DNA from: Candidatus Gerdarchaeota archaeon
GTDB taxonomy: Archaea > Asgardarchaeota > Heimdallarchaeia > JABLTI01
Assembly: GCA_016840905.1 (NCBI GenBank)
Contig: JAEORM010000078.1
Location: 1 to 16,981 of the forward strand
Reading direction: 5' to 3'
Length of the DNA stretch: 16,981 nt
Of this stretch, positions 7,247 to 14,232 are shown piece by piece. The notes beneath the pieces were generated by a model. The model had not been told where the DNA came from and searched no databases. It saw only the letters and a program-made list of their open reading frames with translations. Position numbers and translations under genes: made by a program. Each line of letters begins with the position of its first letter. Position 1 is the stretch's first letter.

Positions 7247-9373
7247 TTATTTTTGTTTAAGTTTTAGTAAATTATATTTTTCATAGTATTGGAACACTTT
7301 CATTAGAAAAGGTATACTTGTTTTGTCGTATTCATTTTCAATCAAGGCAGCTATTTCAGTTACTGTTCGTTTGTTATTTATCCAGAAAAAGGCTGATGTA
7401 AGTGTTTGTTCAAATTCTTTGTATTCTTCTGTTATCTTTTTATATTCCAATTCTTCCTCATATGTTAGGTCATTATTTCCTAAATCTACAGGACCTCTAA
7501 AAAGCTTATATGGAATAGTTTTTTCAGCTTCCATTTCTATTGGTTCTTTTGCAACCTCCACTTGAGAATCTAATGGTATAGGATTTAAATCACATAATTT
7601 TTCCAAAGTAAATTTCACATGATCTATTTCGGAATTTGTATATTCTTCCAGAAGATTTAGTTCTTTTATCAGAATATCATCTAGAATTTCTGTTTTTTCA
7701 TCTTTTGGCAGTAATAGTCGTAATGATTCAAGAGCTTTCATTTCGATTTCCTTTCTAAACAAAAATCTATTTTCCACCTTTTCTAATGCTTCTCTCATTA
7801 TCGCTGTGTGATTTTTATTTTTAATTTCATTTGTTTGTTTTTGCAGCTTATCAACCAAATCGCTAATATATTTTCTTCCAAAACTAGCTATTCGTTCTCT
7901 TCCTTTTGCTGCTACCTCTTGAGTGCACCAAAGAATATCAGGCATTTCTACATTAGCCAAAAAGTAACAATAAGTAGCTGTAAGGCTACCAACTAGATGA
8001 AGCATTTCAGGTGAAACCTTTTCTATCGTGTCTTCACTAGTGTGATAATATCGATCAGGCCATTGAATAAACATAGGTGTTCCTATACCTACATCAGGAT
8101 ATCCAAGAAGGTAATGGTCAGATCCCCCTGAGAATGGTTGATCATTTGCATACTTGAATGTTGCATATGCACCTGTTCCTAGGAAATTCTTTACCTCTTT
8201 TGCAGCTTCCTCAAGAATTGCACTTAAAACATCATTAACAAAAGAAGGTAAAGCGGGATGGGTTTTCTCCATAGTTAACGTTCTTCCACCACTAATTGTC
8301 TGATCAGCACCGATCATATCCAAATTAATACCTGCAACGAAATTACTAATTTTATCTTCATGTGTAGCTAGATAACAATATGTACCAGAAAATTCAGCCA
8401 TTAATAAAAATCGTATACCACGTCTAGGTTTCTTTAACTGACCATTTGCAATTAATGTTTTTAATGTTCTAACTGCTTCTATAAGAGCTCCGCAACCAGA
8501 TGCATTGTCAACAGCACTAGGTTTTGGATGGCAAAGATGTGCCACAGCAAGAATTTCTTTCTCATCCTCTTTTTCTCCTGGTATAAAACATTCAACTACC
8601 TCCATTTCCCCATTGTAAAAACTAGCATCGATTTTTGCATGTAATTTAACTTTTTTCTCAGATTGAGTTTTACTATTTTGTTCATTTTTTTCCTTTTCAA
8701 TTTTCTTAATTAATTTCCTGAGTTCATCACCTTGTTCTGCTGATAAGACAAATCCCAAAGCATCTCCTTCTTCTCCTTTTGTTCCATACCAAAATGATGT
8801 ATATCTTCTAGCAGTTGGAAAATTTGCTCGTGTTCTTATAGGTGGTAATTCTGAAACCAGATCATAAATTATTCCTATCGCACCGAGTTTCTTTAAAGCT
8901 ATTGAACGTAGTTTATTAAGATCTGGGTCATCCGTTAGGATAAATTTTCCCTTTATATTATACTTGGCCATTTCTTTTTCGTCTAAACCACTTGGTAAGA
9001 CCATAACTTCAGCAGTAATGCCCTCTTTAGGTGTTGGTTTTGACCTCTGAATAACAGAACAAGGGGTTTCAAAAAAGCGGCAAAGATTTCTTTCTTGATC
9101 TTTTGGTTCTATTAAATCTAAAGAAGCACAAGCTATACTCCATTCTTTAGGTATGGGATATCCCCAATAGCTATTTTTACCATTAGCAGGATACGATAAA
9201 ATTGATACATAAGGAATTTTATACTCATTCAATCTATTTTGGCAATAATTAGCAGCTGCCCTAAAACCTGGTGATGATTGGATTCTATGGAAATTAGCTA
9301 CTCCAGCTGTTATTTCCTTTGCATTTTCACCAGAAAATTCTCTTGAAATAACTGAAAAAATTTTTTTGAACAT
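7247..9373 (-). CDS. M28-family zinc aminopeptidase with PA-like insert and C-terminal winged helix (DUF4910 type)
   Basis: This 708-residue cytoplasmic protein has no signal peptide. An N-terminal helical region is followed by a PA-like domain (about 120-240) and an M28 catalytic core. The metal and catalytic residues can be followed: AHLCHP (His279/His282), VDNASG (Asp289, bridging), AEFSG (Glu327), NLDMIG (Asp352) and YYHTSED (His444). The H-x-C-H-P and A-E-F-S-G forms are those of the DUF4910/M28 aminopeptidase group. Residues 500-600 are highly helical and charged. The last 60 residues (AFFWINNKRTVTEIAALIE to NLLKLK) look like a winged helix, known at the end of such peptidases. It likely releases N-terminal residues from peptides. 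ATG 9373 has no clear ribosome site, and AT-rich TATA-like DNA lies about 25 bases upstream, which suggests a leaderless mRNA. Confidence 0.82.
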   Translation of the reverse strand: MFKKIFSVISREFSGENAKEITAGVANFHRIQSSPGFRAAANYCQNRLNEYKIPYVSILSYPANGKNSYWGYPIPKEWSIACASLDLIEPKDQERNLCRFFETPCSVIQRSKPTPKEGITAEVMVLPSGLDEKEMAKYNIKGKFILTDDPDLNKLRSIALKKLGAIGIIYDLVSELPPIRTRANFPTARRYTSFWYGTKGEEGDALGFVLSAEQGDELRKLIKKIEKEKNEQNSKTQSEKKVKLHAKIDASFYNGEMEVVECFIPGEKEDEKEILAVAHLCHPKPSAVDNASGCGALIEAVRTLKTLIANGQLKKPRRGIRFLLMAEFSGTYCYLATHEDKISNFVAGINLDMIGADQTISGGRTLTMEKTHPALPSFVNDVLSAILEEAAKEVKNFLGTGAYATFKYANDQPFSGGSDHYLLGYPDVGIGTPMFIQWPDRYYHTSEDTIEKVSPEMLHLVGSLTATYCYFLANVEMPDILWCTQEVAAKGRERIASFGRKYISDLVDKLQKQTNEIKNKNHTAIMREALEKVENRFLFRKEIEMKALESLRLLLPKDEKTEILDDILIKELNLLEEYTNSEIDHVKFTLEKLCDLNPIPLDSQVEVAKEPIEMEAEKTIPYKLFRGPVDLGNNDLTYEEELEYKKITEEYKEFEQTLTSAFFWINNKRTVTEIAALIENEYDKTSIPFLMKVFQYYEKYNLLKLKQK

Positions 9374-9443
9374 ATACTAAGGATATACTTTTTAATCTTA
9401 TTTCTTTTTTCTTCGATTCTCTCTCTAAAAACGTCCAAGATTC

Positions 9444-9459
9444 TTAGAAAGGTTTCTAA
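9444..9459. promoter_or_regulatory. Palindrome TTAGAAA-GG-TTTCTAA in the divergent region
   Basis: Two perfect seven-base arms are separated by GG, 20 bases before the TTG start of the phosphodiesterase and 71 bases from the peptidase start. It could be an operator for one or both divergent genes, or a leader hairpin. It also contains the only AAAGG in this leader. Confidence 0.35.
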
Positions 9460-9479
9460 ATGCCTATTAAATTATTTAA

Positions 9480-10775
9480 TTGTCGAATAATGGGTATAAT
9501 AGGTTTGGTGATTCTTTGTTTAATTTAAAATCTTTACCTGGAAGAGACGATTTGTTCTTCCCTAGCTTTGAAGACAATATTTCTAAAGTGCTTCCTAGTG
9601 TTCTAACTCTATATGATTTTAAATATCCTAAAAATCAAACATTACTTTCATCATTAGATAAAAAAGATGGTTGGAAAAGAACACAAGAGAATGAAATATC
9701 AAATATTGTTTTCATTGTTTTAGATGCTTTAGGTCTTAATGAATTTATGAAATACTCTAAGCTTCTTCGAAAATTGTATGAACCATTTGGCATTCCTTTA
9801 TCATCAGTATTTCCAACAATTACCAGCACTTGTATTGCTTCTTTAAAATTTGGTACATTGCCTGTAGATCATGGGATTTTAGGACATAAAATTAACTTCT
9901 CTGAAATCAATAATGTAGTAGACACTCTTACTCTTAAAACTGATATGGGCTTTAACTTATCTAAAGTTGGTGTTGATGTTAAGAGTTGGATTTGGAGTGA
10001 TTTTCTTTTATCAAATTACAATATAAATCATATATTGGTAATTGAAGACAGCATAGCAAATAGTGGATTATCCGAATTAGTAAACGAAAAACAAAATGCT
10101 ATTGGTTATTTCAGCCATGTTGATTGTTTTGCTGCAACCCAAAGAATTTTGGAAAAATCGAATACTAAACAAAAAACTTTGATTGATCTTTATATCGGTT
10201 CATTGGATTCTATTAGTCATCGTTATTCAACTGATAGTCTTACCTTAATGGATGAAATTCAGAATATTGAAGAATTATTGTTCAAGATGCTAAAAAGACT
10301 TGATCCAGAAATTGCTTCTAAAACAGCTGTAGTAATTACAGCTGATCATGGTCAAGAGAATTTATCATCTGAAAATAGAATAGTTATTACTTCAGAAGAT
10401 GAAGAAATAATTTCACCTATGCTTAAAACACGAGGAAGAAGTGGGCGAGTAATTCATCTATATTCAAAAGAGGGTAAACGAGATGAGGTTGTTCAATGGT
10501 TCTCTGAGAAGATAGGTGATAAAGGTATTATTTTCACAGAGGAGGAATATCCTACAGTTATGGGTAATGGTTCTCAAAGTTCGAAAGTTATTGAGCGTAT
10601 TGGTGATATTCAAATAATTTTGGGTGAAAATGCTTCAATGTTTTTTGGGCATACAGGAGAATATGATCCAACGTATAATTTAGGATTAAACGCAACCCAT
10701 GGTTCCTTGAGTAAAAATGAATTACAAGTTCCATTATTAATTGGTCGAGTATCTGACTTTCTTGAATTCATTTAA
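9480..10775 (+). CDS. Alkaline-phosphatase-superfamily phosphodiesterase / nucleotide pyrophosphatase
   Basis: This 431-residue protein has the metal-site pattern of the type I phosphodiesterase/NPP group: Asp82 in IVLDALG, the nucleophile region FPTITST with Thr115 as the likely nucleophile, Asp243 and His247 in LDSISHR, Asp289-His290 in ITADHG, and His407 in NATHGSL. Such enzymes use two zinc ions to cleave phosphomonoesters, phosphodiesters or related esters. There is no signal peptide, so it is probably cytoplasmic. The start is uncertain. TTG 9480 keeps the FGDSLFNL segment that resembles the YG-S-NL start of archaeal homologues, but has no good ribosome site. TTG 9516 has GGTGAT four bases upstream. 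The gene is divergent from the peptidase. Confidence 0.8.
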   Translation: MSNNGYNRFGDSLFNLKSLPGRDDLFFPSFEDNISKVLPSVLTLYDFKYPKNQTLLSSLDKKDGWKRTQENEISNIVFIVLDALGLNEFMKYSKLLRKLYEPFGIPLSSVFPTITSTCIASLKFGTLPVDHGILGHKINFSEINNVVDTLTLKTDMGFNLSKVGVDVKSWIWSDFLLSNYNINHILVIEDSIANSGLSELVNEKQNAIGYFSHVDCFAATQRILEKSNTKQKTLIDLYIGSLDSISHRYSTDSLTLMDEIQNIEELLFKMLKRLDPEIASKTAVVITADHGQENLSSENRIVITSEDEEIISPMLKTRGRSGRVIHLYSKEGKRDEVVQWFSEKIGDKGIIFTEEEYPTVMGNGSQSSKVIERIGDIQIILGENASMFFGHTGEYDPTYNLGLNATHGSLSKNELQVPLLIGRVSDFLEFI

Positions 10776-10815
10776 AAAAAGAAAAAAATGCGTTTCGCGG
10801 TTTATTTGAACCGCG
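10774..10815 (-). terminator. GC-rich hairpin shared by two convergent genes
   Basis: CGCGGTT (10796-10802) and AACCGCG (10809-10815) form a perfect stem with a six-base loop, unusually GC-rich for this window. On the minus strand it is followed by T7-C-T7 (10788-10774), so it suits Alba transcription, whose stop is 13 bases before it. On the plus strand it lies 20 bases after the phosphodiesterase stop and is followed by a T-rich stretch at 10820-10841. Confidence 0.7.
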
Positions 10816-10827
10816 GTGCCTATTTAT

Positions 10828-11121
10828 TTACTTTTTATTTTTCTTGGCAATAGTTATTTCTATTGCTGAGACGTTTGCTGTACCGCCTTCACTTCTTTCG
10901 ATTTGTTCTGTGCTGATACTGATATCCTTAATAACTGCATCTTGAACAAAACGATTTCGGATAATTTCTGCGGTATCGACAGCGCGACTGATTGCTCTTC
11001 CACGAGCCTTCAAAATTAAATCTTGGTTTCCTTCGTTTAACTGTGTTATACAAGCAAGCACGTAGGACATTACTGGTTTAGAGCCAATGAATACTACGTT
11101 CGATTCGGGTTTTTTAGACAT
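10828..11121 (-). CDS. albA: Alba, archaeal DNA/RNA-binding chromatin protein
   Basis: This 97-residue protein has the full Alba core: [19 protein letters not shown] (with the conserved Lys in SKPVM, the residue modified in Sulfolobus Alba), then [20 protein letters not shown], the basic RNA/DNA-binding helix, then strands with a long loop ending in [10 protein letters not shown]. Alba dimers coat DNA and bind RNA in most archaea. The ATG at 11121 has GGTGAT (11133-11128) six bases upstream. The gene is monocistronic, with a TATA-like box near 11181-11190 and a strong hairpin terminator. The length and motifs are ordinary for the family, so the call is secure and points to an archaeal host. 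Confidence 0.96.
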   Translation of the reverse strand: MSKKPESNVVFIGSKPVMSYVLACITQLNEGNQDLILKARGRAISRAVDTAEIIRNRFVQDAVIKDISISTEQIERSEGGTANVSAIEITIAKKNKK

Positions 11122-11180
11122 TTTTAGATCACCTTAGTAGTCAATAGTAATTAAGTGATTGTTGTTTTTCTCATCCTTAG

Positions 11181-11190
11181 TCAATATATC
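11181..11190 (-). promoter_or_regulatory. TATA-like box upstream of Alba
   Basis: On the minus strand GATATATTGA is preceded by a purine run (AAAAA) that could serve as BRE. It lies about 60 bases before the ATG at 11121, which would give a leader of roughly 40 bases. Within that leader TTGACTAAGGATGA and TTGACTACTAAGGTGA form an imperfect direct repeat, the second copy including the ribosome site. Confidence 0.35.
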
Positions 11191-11281
11191 TTTTTCTGTT
11201 TTTTTTACATTTTTTTAAGATCTTTTGATTGTTTTTTTGATTTTTCTATAGAATTTCAATGAAAAAGTGTCTTTTATTAGG

Positions 11282-11324
11282 AAAAAATAGTAGAAATAAA
11301 AGGACCAAAATTTATCCTTTTATT
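11282..11324 (-). terminator. Ten-pair hairpin starting at the CBS-protein stop codon
   Basis: AATAAAAGGA (11295-11304) and TCCTTTTATT (11315-11324) are perfectly complementary with a ten-base loop. On the minus strand the stem begins inside the TAA stop (11325-11323) and is followed after seven bases by T6 (11287-11282). This is probably the transcript end of the CBS gene. Confidence 0.6.
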
Positions 11325-12159
11325 AAGCAGAAAAAGCTTTCAATAGATCAAAATCTCTTATTAGTCCTACAACATTACCTTTTGCATCTACCACTGGTAT
11401 TTGATACAATTCTTGACGATGCATCTTTTTGGCTACATCGCTTAATGTTGCTTTGCTAAAAGTAGTAACAACTTCTTTAGTCATAATTTCTTTTACAGGG
11501 ATTTCAGGTAATTTCAAATCTTTAGTGTGAACGATTATGGTTGAAACTGCGTCCCAACTTCCTTCTTTTCCTTCACCCGAGCTCATCTCATCCCGTTTTT
11601 CACTACTTATAGCATCATAGAATTTGACAAAATCAACCATTGTTATGATTCCAACCATGCTTGTTTTGTCATCAAAAATAAGTGCTGCTTCAGCTGTTGC
11701 AAATTCCATTATCTTTTGGCAAACAGGTAAAGGTGTTTCTTGCCACACCCCTAAAACCGCACTAGCCATATAATCACTTATTATTTTCTCAGAAGCACTA
11801 ATAGCAATAACCTTTGAAATTATATCACCAATTGTTAGTAAACCAACTAATTTCTTCTTAGCATCAACTACTGGTAATTGTCTGAATTTATTATCGTATA
11901 GAATTTTTATAATAGCAGCAATTTCATCTTTTGGTGAAACAGTAACTGGATTTTTAGTCATGAGTAGAGCTAATTGAGTTTCTGATGGTTTATTAACAAT
12001 ATCAGTCTCTGTTATAATTCCTACTAACTCTTGAGTATCGTCTTTTATAACAGGAAAACTAGTAATATTTGTTTTTCTGATCAAATCGAATAGTTCATCA
12101 CGTGTTCCTGGAACTTTTGCACAGATAGGGTCAACAGTCATTACATCTGCAACTTTCAA
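11323..12159 (-). CDS. Protein with four CBS domains
   Basis: This 278-residue protein consists of two Bateman pairs: CBS1 about 1-58 (VADVMTVDPICAKV), CBS2 about 62-118 (LLMTKNPVTVSPKD ... RQLPVVDAKKKLVGLLTIGDI), CBS3 about 126-185 (less conserved, IISDYMASAV ... SMVGIITMVDF), and CBS4 about 222-278 (VKEIMTKEVVTTFSKA ... YQIPVVDAKGNVVGLIRDFDLL). A Ser/Glu/Lys-rich linker separates CBS3 and CBS4. There is no partner enzyme domain. CBS pairs usually sense adenine nucleotides or S-adenosyl methionine and regulate other proteins. The start is TTG 12159, ten bases after GGAGG; the first in-frame ATG lies inside the first CBS motif. It is transcribed alone on the minus strand, downstream of hypE. 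The ligand and target are unknown. Confidence 0.88.
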   Translation of the reverse strand: MKVADVMTVDPICAKVPGTRDELFDLIRKTNITSFPVIKDDTQELVGIITETDIVNKPSETQLALLMTKNPVTVSPKDEIAAIIKILYDNKFRQLPVVDAKKKLVGLLTIGDIISKVIAISASEKIISDYMASAVLGVWQETPLPVCQKIMEFATAEAALIFDDKTSMVGIITMVDFVKFYDAISSEKRDEMSSGEGKEGSWDAVSTIIVHTKDLKLPEIPVKEIMTKEVVTTFSKATLSDVAKKMHRQELYQIPVVDAKGNVVGLIRDFDLLKAFSA

Positions 12160-12317
12160 GATTCGTCTTCCTCCGGGATTAAAGGATTTTTATAAATTAT
12201 TCACACCTATATATACCTAAATCAATATTAGTTGAATTAAAAAGACTTTTGTTCAGACTTTTCTATCAATACATATCATTACTTCATTATTAAATTAATG
12301 TTTTCATTGCATTCTAT

Positions 12318-13346
12318 TTAACAAACTCTAGGTATTTGTTCACCTATGGGTTTTTCAATAATACGATGTCCACCTATTATTGTTTTTGAAATAACAAATC
12401 CTGGTCGTTCAGCTCTTACTTCACCAATGATGATAGCATTTTTTCCATTTGGTAATTGCTTGATGGCATTCAATACCTTTTCTGCTTGCTCTGCATGAAC
12501 ACCTATTATTACTCTACCTTCACAAGTTACTCCCAAAGGGTCCAATCCTAACATTTCGCTTGCTGCATTCACTGCAGGATTGATTGGTATCTTTTCATCT
12601 TCAATCCAAATACTTACTTTAGACTTTTCAGACAATTCGTTTAATGCTGAGGCTAAACCTCCACGAGTGGGATCTTTCATAGCAACTATACCCCCAAGTT
12701 TTAATGCTGCAGTAACTATATCAGTAACAGTTCCAACATCTGAAATTAATTCAGTTTCAAACGAGATTCCTTCTCTTCCAGCCATTAAAGCTATGCCATG
12801 ATCGCCAATTGTACCTGAGACAATTATTTTATCTCCTGGTTTTAACTTTGAATCTTGAATATCAATTGTTTCATCCTCTATTATTCCTATACCCGCAGTA
12901 GTTACTATCATTTTATCTAAAGTTCCACGAGGCATAACCTTTGTATCACCAGCAATGATTGCCACATTATTATCCTCAGCAGTTTTAGCGAGGGAATCAA
13001 CAATTCGTTGCAAATCCTTTACTGGAAATCCTTCTTCAATTATTAAGCTTGATAATATTGCTAGCGGTTTTCCTCCCATTACAGCAATATCATTTATTGT
13101 TCCAGTGATCGCTAATTTTCCCAAATCCCCTCCTGGAAAGAAAATCGGGTGAACAGTATGCCCATCAATTGATGTTACAATACGGTTAGATCCAATTTTA
13201 ATTGTTGCTCCATCATCCTTTTCATCTAACCCTATTCCATCACCAATTTTTCTATGTTTAATATTTTTCATAACAATTTCAAGCAATTCATCCATTTTTG
13301 TCCCACCAGCACCATGGGACAAATCAACAAATTCGGGGATCATCAT
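12318..13346 (-). CDS. hypE: HypE, NiFe-hydrogenase maturation carbamoyl dehydratase
   Basis: This 342-residue protein matches HypE from end to end: DLSHGAGGTKMDELL at the N-terminus, GDGIGLDEKDDGATI, the PurM-like ATP-binding segments TSIDGHTVHPIFFPGGDLGKL and NDIAVMGGKPLA, AGDTKVM, DPTRGGLASALNE, and the C-terminal IPRVC whose last cysteine carries the carbamoyl group. HypE takes carbamoyl from HypF, dehydrates it with ATP to a thiocyanate, and passes cyanide to HypC-HypD to build the Fe(CN)2CO centre. No hydrogenase or other hyp gene is in the window. Two adjacent ATG codons (13346, 13343) can serve as start. A near-perfect palindrome lies 39-59 bases upstream. Selenophosphate synthetase-like relatives lack the PRVC tail. 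Confidence 0.93.
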   Translation of the reverse strand: MMIPEFVDLSHGAGGTKMDELLEIVMKNIKHRKIGDGIGLDEKDDGATIKIGSNRIVTSIDGHTVHPIFFPGGDLGKLAITGTINDIAVMGGKPLAILSSLIIEEGFPVKDLQRIVDSLAKTAEDNNVAIIAGDTKVMPRGTLDKMIVTTAGIGIIEDETIDIQDSKLKPGDKIIVSGTIGDHGIALMAGREGISFETELISDVGTVTDIVTAALKLGGIVAMKDPTRGGLASALNELSEKSKVSIWIEDEKIPINPAVNAASEMLGLDPLGVTCEGRVIIGVHAEQAEKVLNAIKQLPNGKNAIIIGEVRAERPGFVISKTIIGGHRIIEKPIGEQIPRVC

Positions 13347-13384
13347 ACATCAAATCACTAATGGTTTCGATACAAATTAACTTT

Positions 13385-13405
13385 AAGGTTTAATAATTGA
13401 ACCTT
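13385..13405. promoter_or_regulatory. 21-base near-perfect palindrome upstream of hypE
   Basis: AAGGTT-t-AAT-a-ATT-g-AACCTT: nine of ten base pairs around the central A are complementary. It lies 39-59 bases before the hypE start, where a promoter would be expected, and about 125 bases from the parvulin start. This is the form of a homodimeric repressor or activator site; no regulator gene is in the window. Confidence 0.45.
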
Positions 13406-13494
13406 TTATCTTTCTTTAATATAGAAATATTAAGCACTGTAATTATTATCTTTTTAAAATAATCTACGAATAACTTATTAATTTGAAATTTTAG

Positions 13495-13509
13495 TTGATA
13501 ATTTATCAA
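13495..13509. promoter_or_regulatory. Perfect 15-base palindrome over the parvulin promoter
   Basis: TTGATAA-T-TTATCAA is perfectly symmetric around 13502. It lies 21-35 bases before the ATG at 13530 and covers the AT-rich position expected for the TATA box of a leaderless message. It is a possible operator. Confidence 0.4.
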
Positions 13510-13529
13510 TAATAAATAAGTTGATTATT

Positions 13530-13820
13530 ATGAGTCAAATACGAGCCTCTCACATTCTTGTCGAGAAATATACAAAAGCTGAAGAATTACATAATCAGTT
13601 AAAATCAGTTAATTCAAAACAATTGCCAACTCTTTTCAAAAAATTAGCCAGTGAAAATTCTATTTGTTCCTCTGCAAAAAAGGGTGGTGACCTAGGTCAA
13701 TTTGGTAGGGGTAAAATGGTTAAAGAATTTGAAAAAGCAGCTTTTGCTTTACAACCTGGACAAATGTCTGGTTTAGTGAAAACTCAGTTTGGTTATCATA
13801 TTATTCTAAGAACTGGTTAA
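13530..13820 (+). CDS. Single-domain parvulin-type peptidyl-prolyl isomerase
   Basis: This 96-residue protein is one complete parvulin domain. It has IRASHILV with the conserved His, a charged helix (KAEELHNQLKSV), FKKLASENSIC, KKGGDLGQFGRGKMVKEFEKAA, FALQPGQMSGLVKTQFGYHII with the second conserved His, and a short C-terminus. There is no signal peptide or membrane anchor, so it acts in the cytoplasm, like the small archaeal and bacterial parvulins (Par10, and the Pin-like proteins known in Thaumarchaeota). It accelerates cis-trans isomerisation of X-Pro bonds during folding. ATG 13530 fits the family start; TTG at 13521 would add three residues. It may be leaderless. It is convergent with the small ferredoxin gene. 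The proline-rich protein in this window is a conceivable client, but nothing in the sequence shows that. Confidence 0.93.
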   Translation: MSQIRASHILVEKYTKAEELHNQLKSVNSKQLPTLFKKLASENSICSSAKKGGDLGQFGRGKMVKEFEKAAFALQPGQMSGLVKTQFGYHIILRTG

Positions 13821-13830
13821 TCTCAGTTCT
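13809..13830 (+). terminator. Seven-pair hairpin with the parvulin stop codon in its loop
   Basis: AGAACTG (13809-13815) and CAGTTCT (13824-13830) pair perfectly, with a possible extra G-T pair. The eight-base loop contains the TAA stop (13818-13820). A T-rich stretch (TTTTATTTATT) follows at 13835. The ferredoxin gene ends 25 bases away on the other strand, so the hairpin may serve both. Confidence 0.55.
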
Positions 13831-13854
13831 CCCCTTTTATTTATTAAGATTAAA

Positions 13855-14058
13855 TTATTGCTTATACCAATGAATGCACATACAAGGGCAATCATCAATT
13901 GTTTTTTGTATGGCTTTATCATCTGCTTTTTCAGGAGCAAAAGCTTCGGATTTTCCTTCTGGAGTTAATCTAAAAACATCTGGTAAAGCAAATGTACATA
14001 AACCACAACCACAACATTCTGAATTATTGACTCTTGGAATTTTACCTTTACTACTCAT
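13855..14058 (-). CDS. Small ferredoxin with one [4Fe-4S] cluster
   Basis: This 67-residue protein has Cys15-x2-Cys18-x2-Cys21 near the N-terminus and CPCMC (Cys57, Cys59, Cys61) near the C-terminus, with a 35-residue helical and acidic segment between. This is the layout of single-cluster [4Fe-4S] ferredoxins (Fer4_13-like), in which the CP cysteine gives the fourth ligand. Three further cysteines (16, 59 and 61) are not needed by that scheme. It should carry electrons in the cytoplasm; the Rieske oxygenase and other redox enzymes in the window need such a carrier, but it is 10 kb away and convergent with the parvulin gene, so no partner is implied. The ribosome site is weak. Confidence 0.85.
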   Translation of the reverse strand: MSSKGKIPRVNNSECCGCGLCTFALPDVFRLTPEGKSEAFAPEKADDKAIQKTIDDCPCMCIHWYKQ

Positions 14059-14232
14059 TATTTTAACCCATTTAGTTTTCCATGATGCAGCAATAAATTA
14101 GAGCATGAAGATAAATTTTCTTCTATTATAAATTTAAGTTATATTTAAGATTTAAGGAAAAAATAGAAAAAAATGGCGGAATAGAGGAGAAAAATATAAC
14201 AATCTTGGAAGATTATTATACTTTTTGAAAAT

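Noticed and set aside
9460..9525. ATG at 9460 with AAAGG upstream, opening a short frame before the phosphodiesterase
   Set aside because: It is out of frame with the gene and closes after about 20 codons; no sign that a frameshift has split the gene.
12580..13152. Open frames on the plus strand opposite hypE
   Set aside because: They mirror the hypE coding sequence and lack ribosome sites or recognisable motifs.
13874..14101. Plus-strand frame opposite the small ferredoxin
   Set aside because: It covers the ferredoxin in antisense and its residues reflect the complementary codons only.
14201..14214. Palindrome AATCTT-GG-AAGATT downstream of oppD
   Set aside because: A six-pair stem with a two-base loop is too tight to form an RNA hairpin easily, and no T run follows directly, so I do not call it a terminator.
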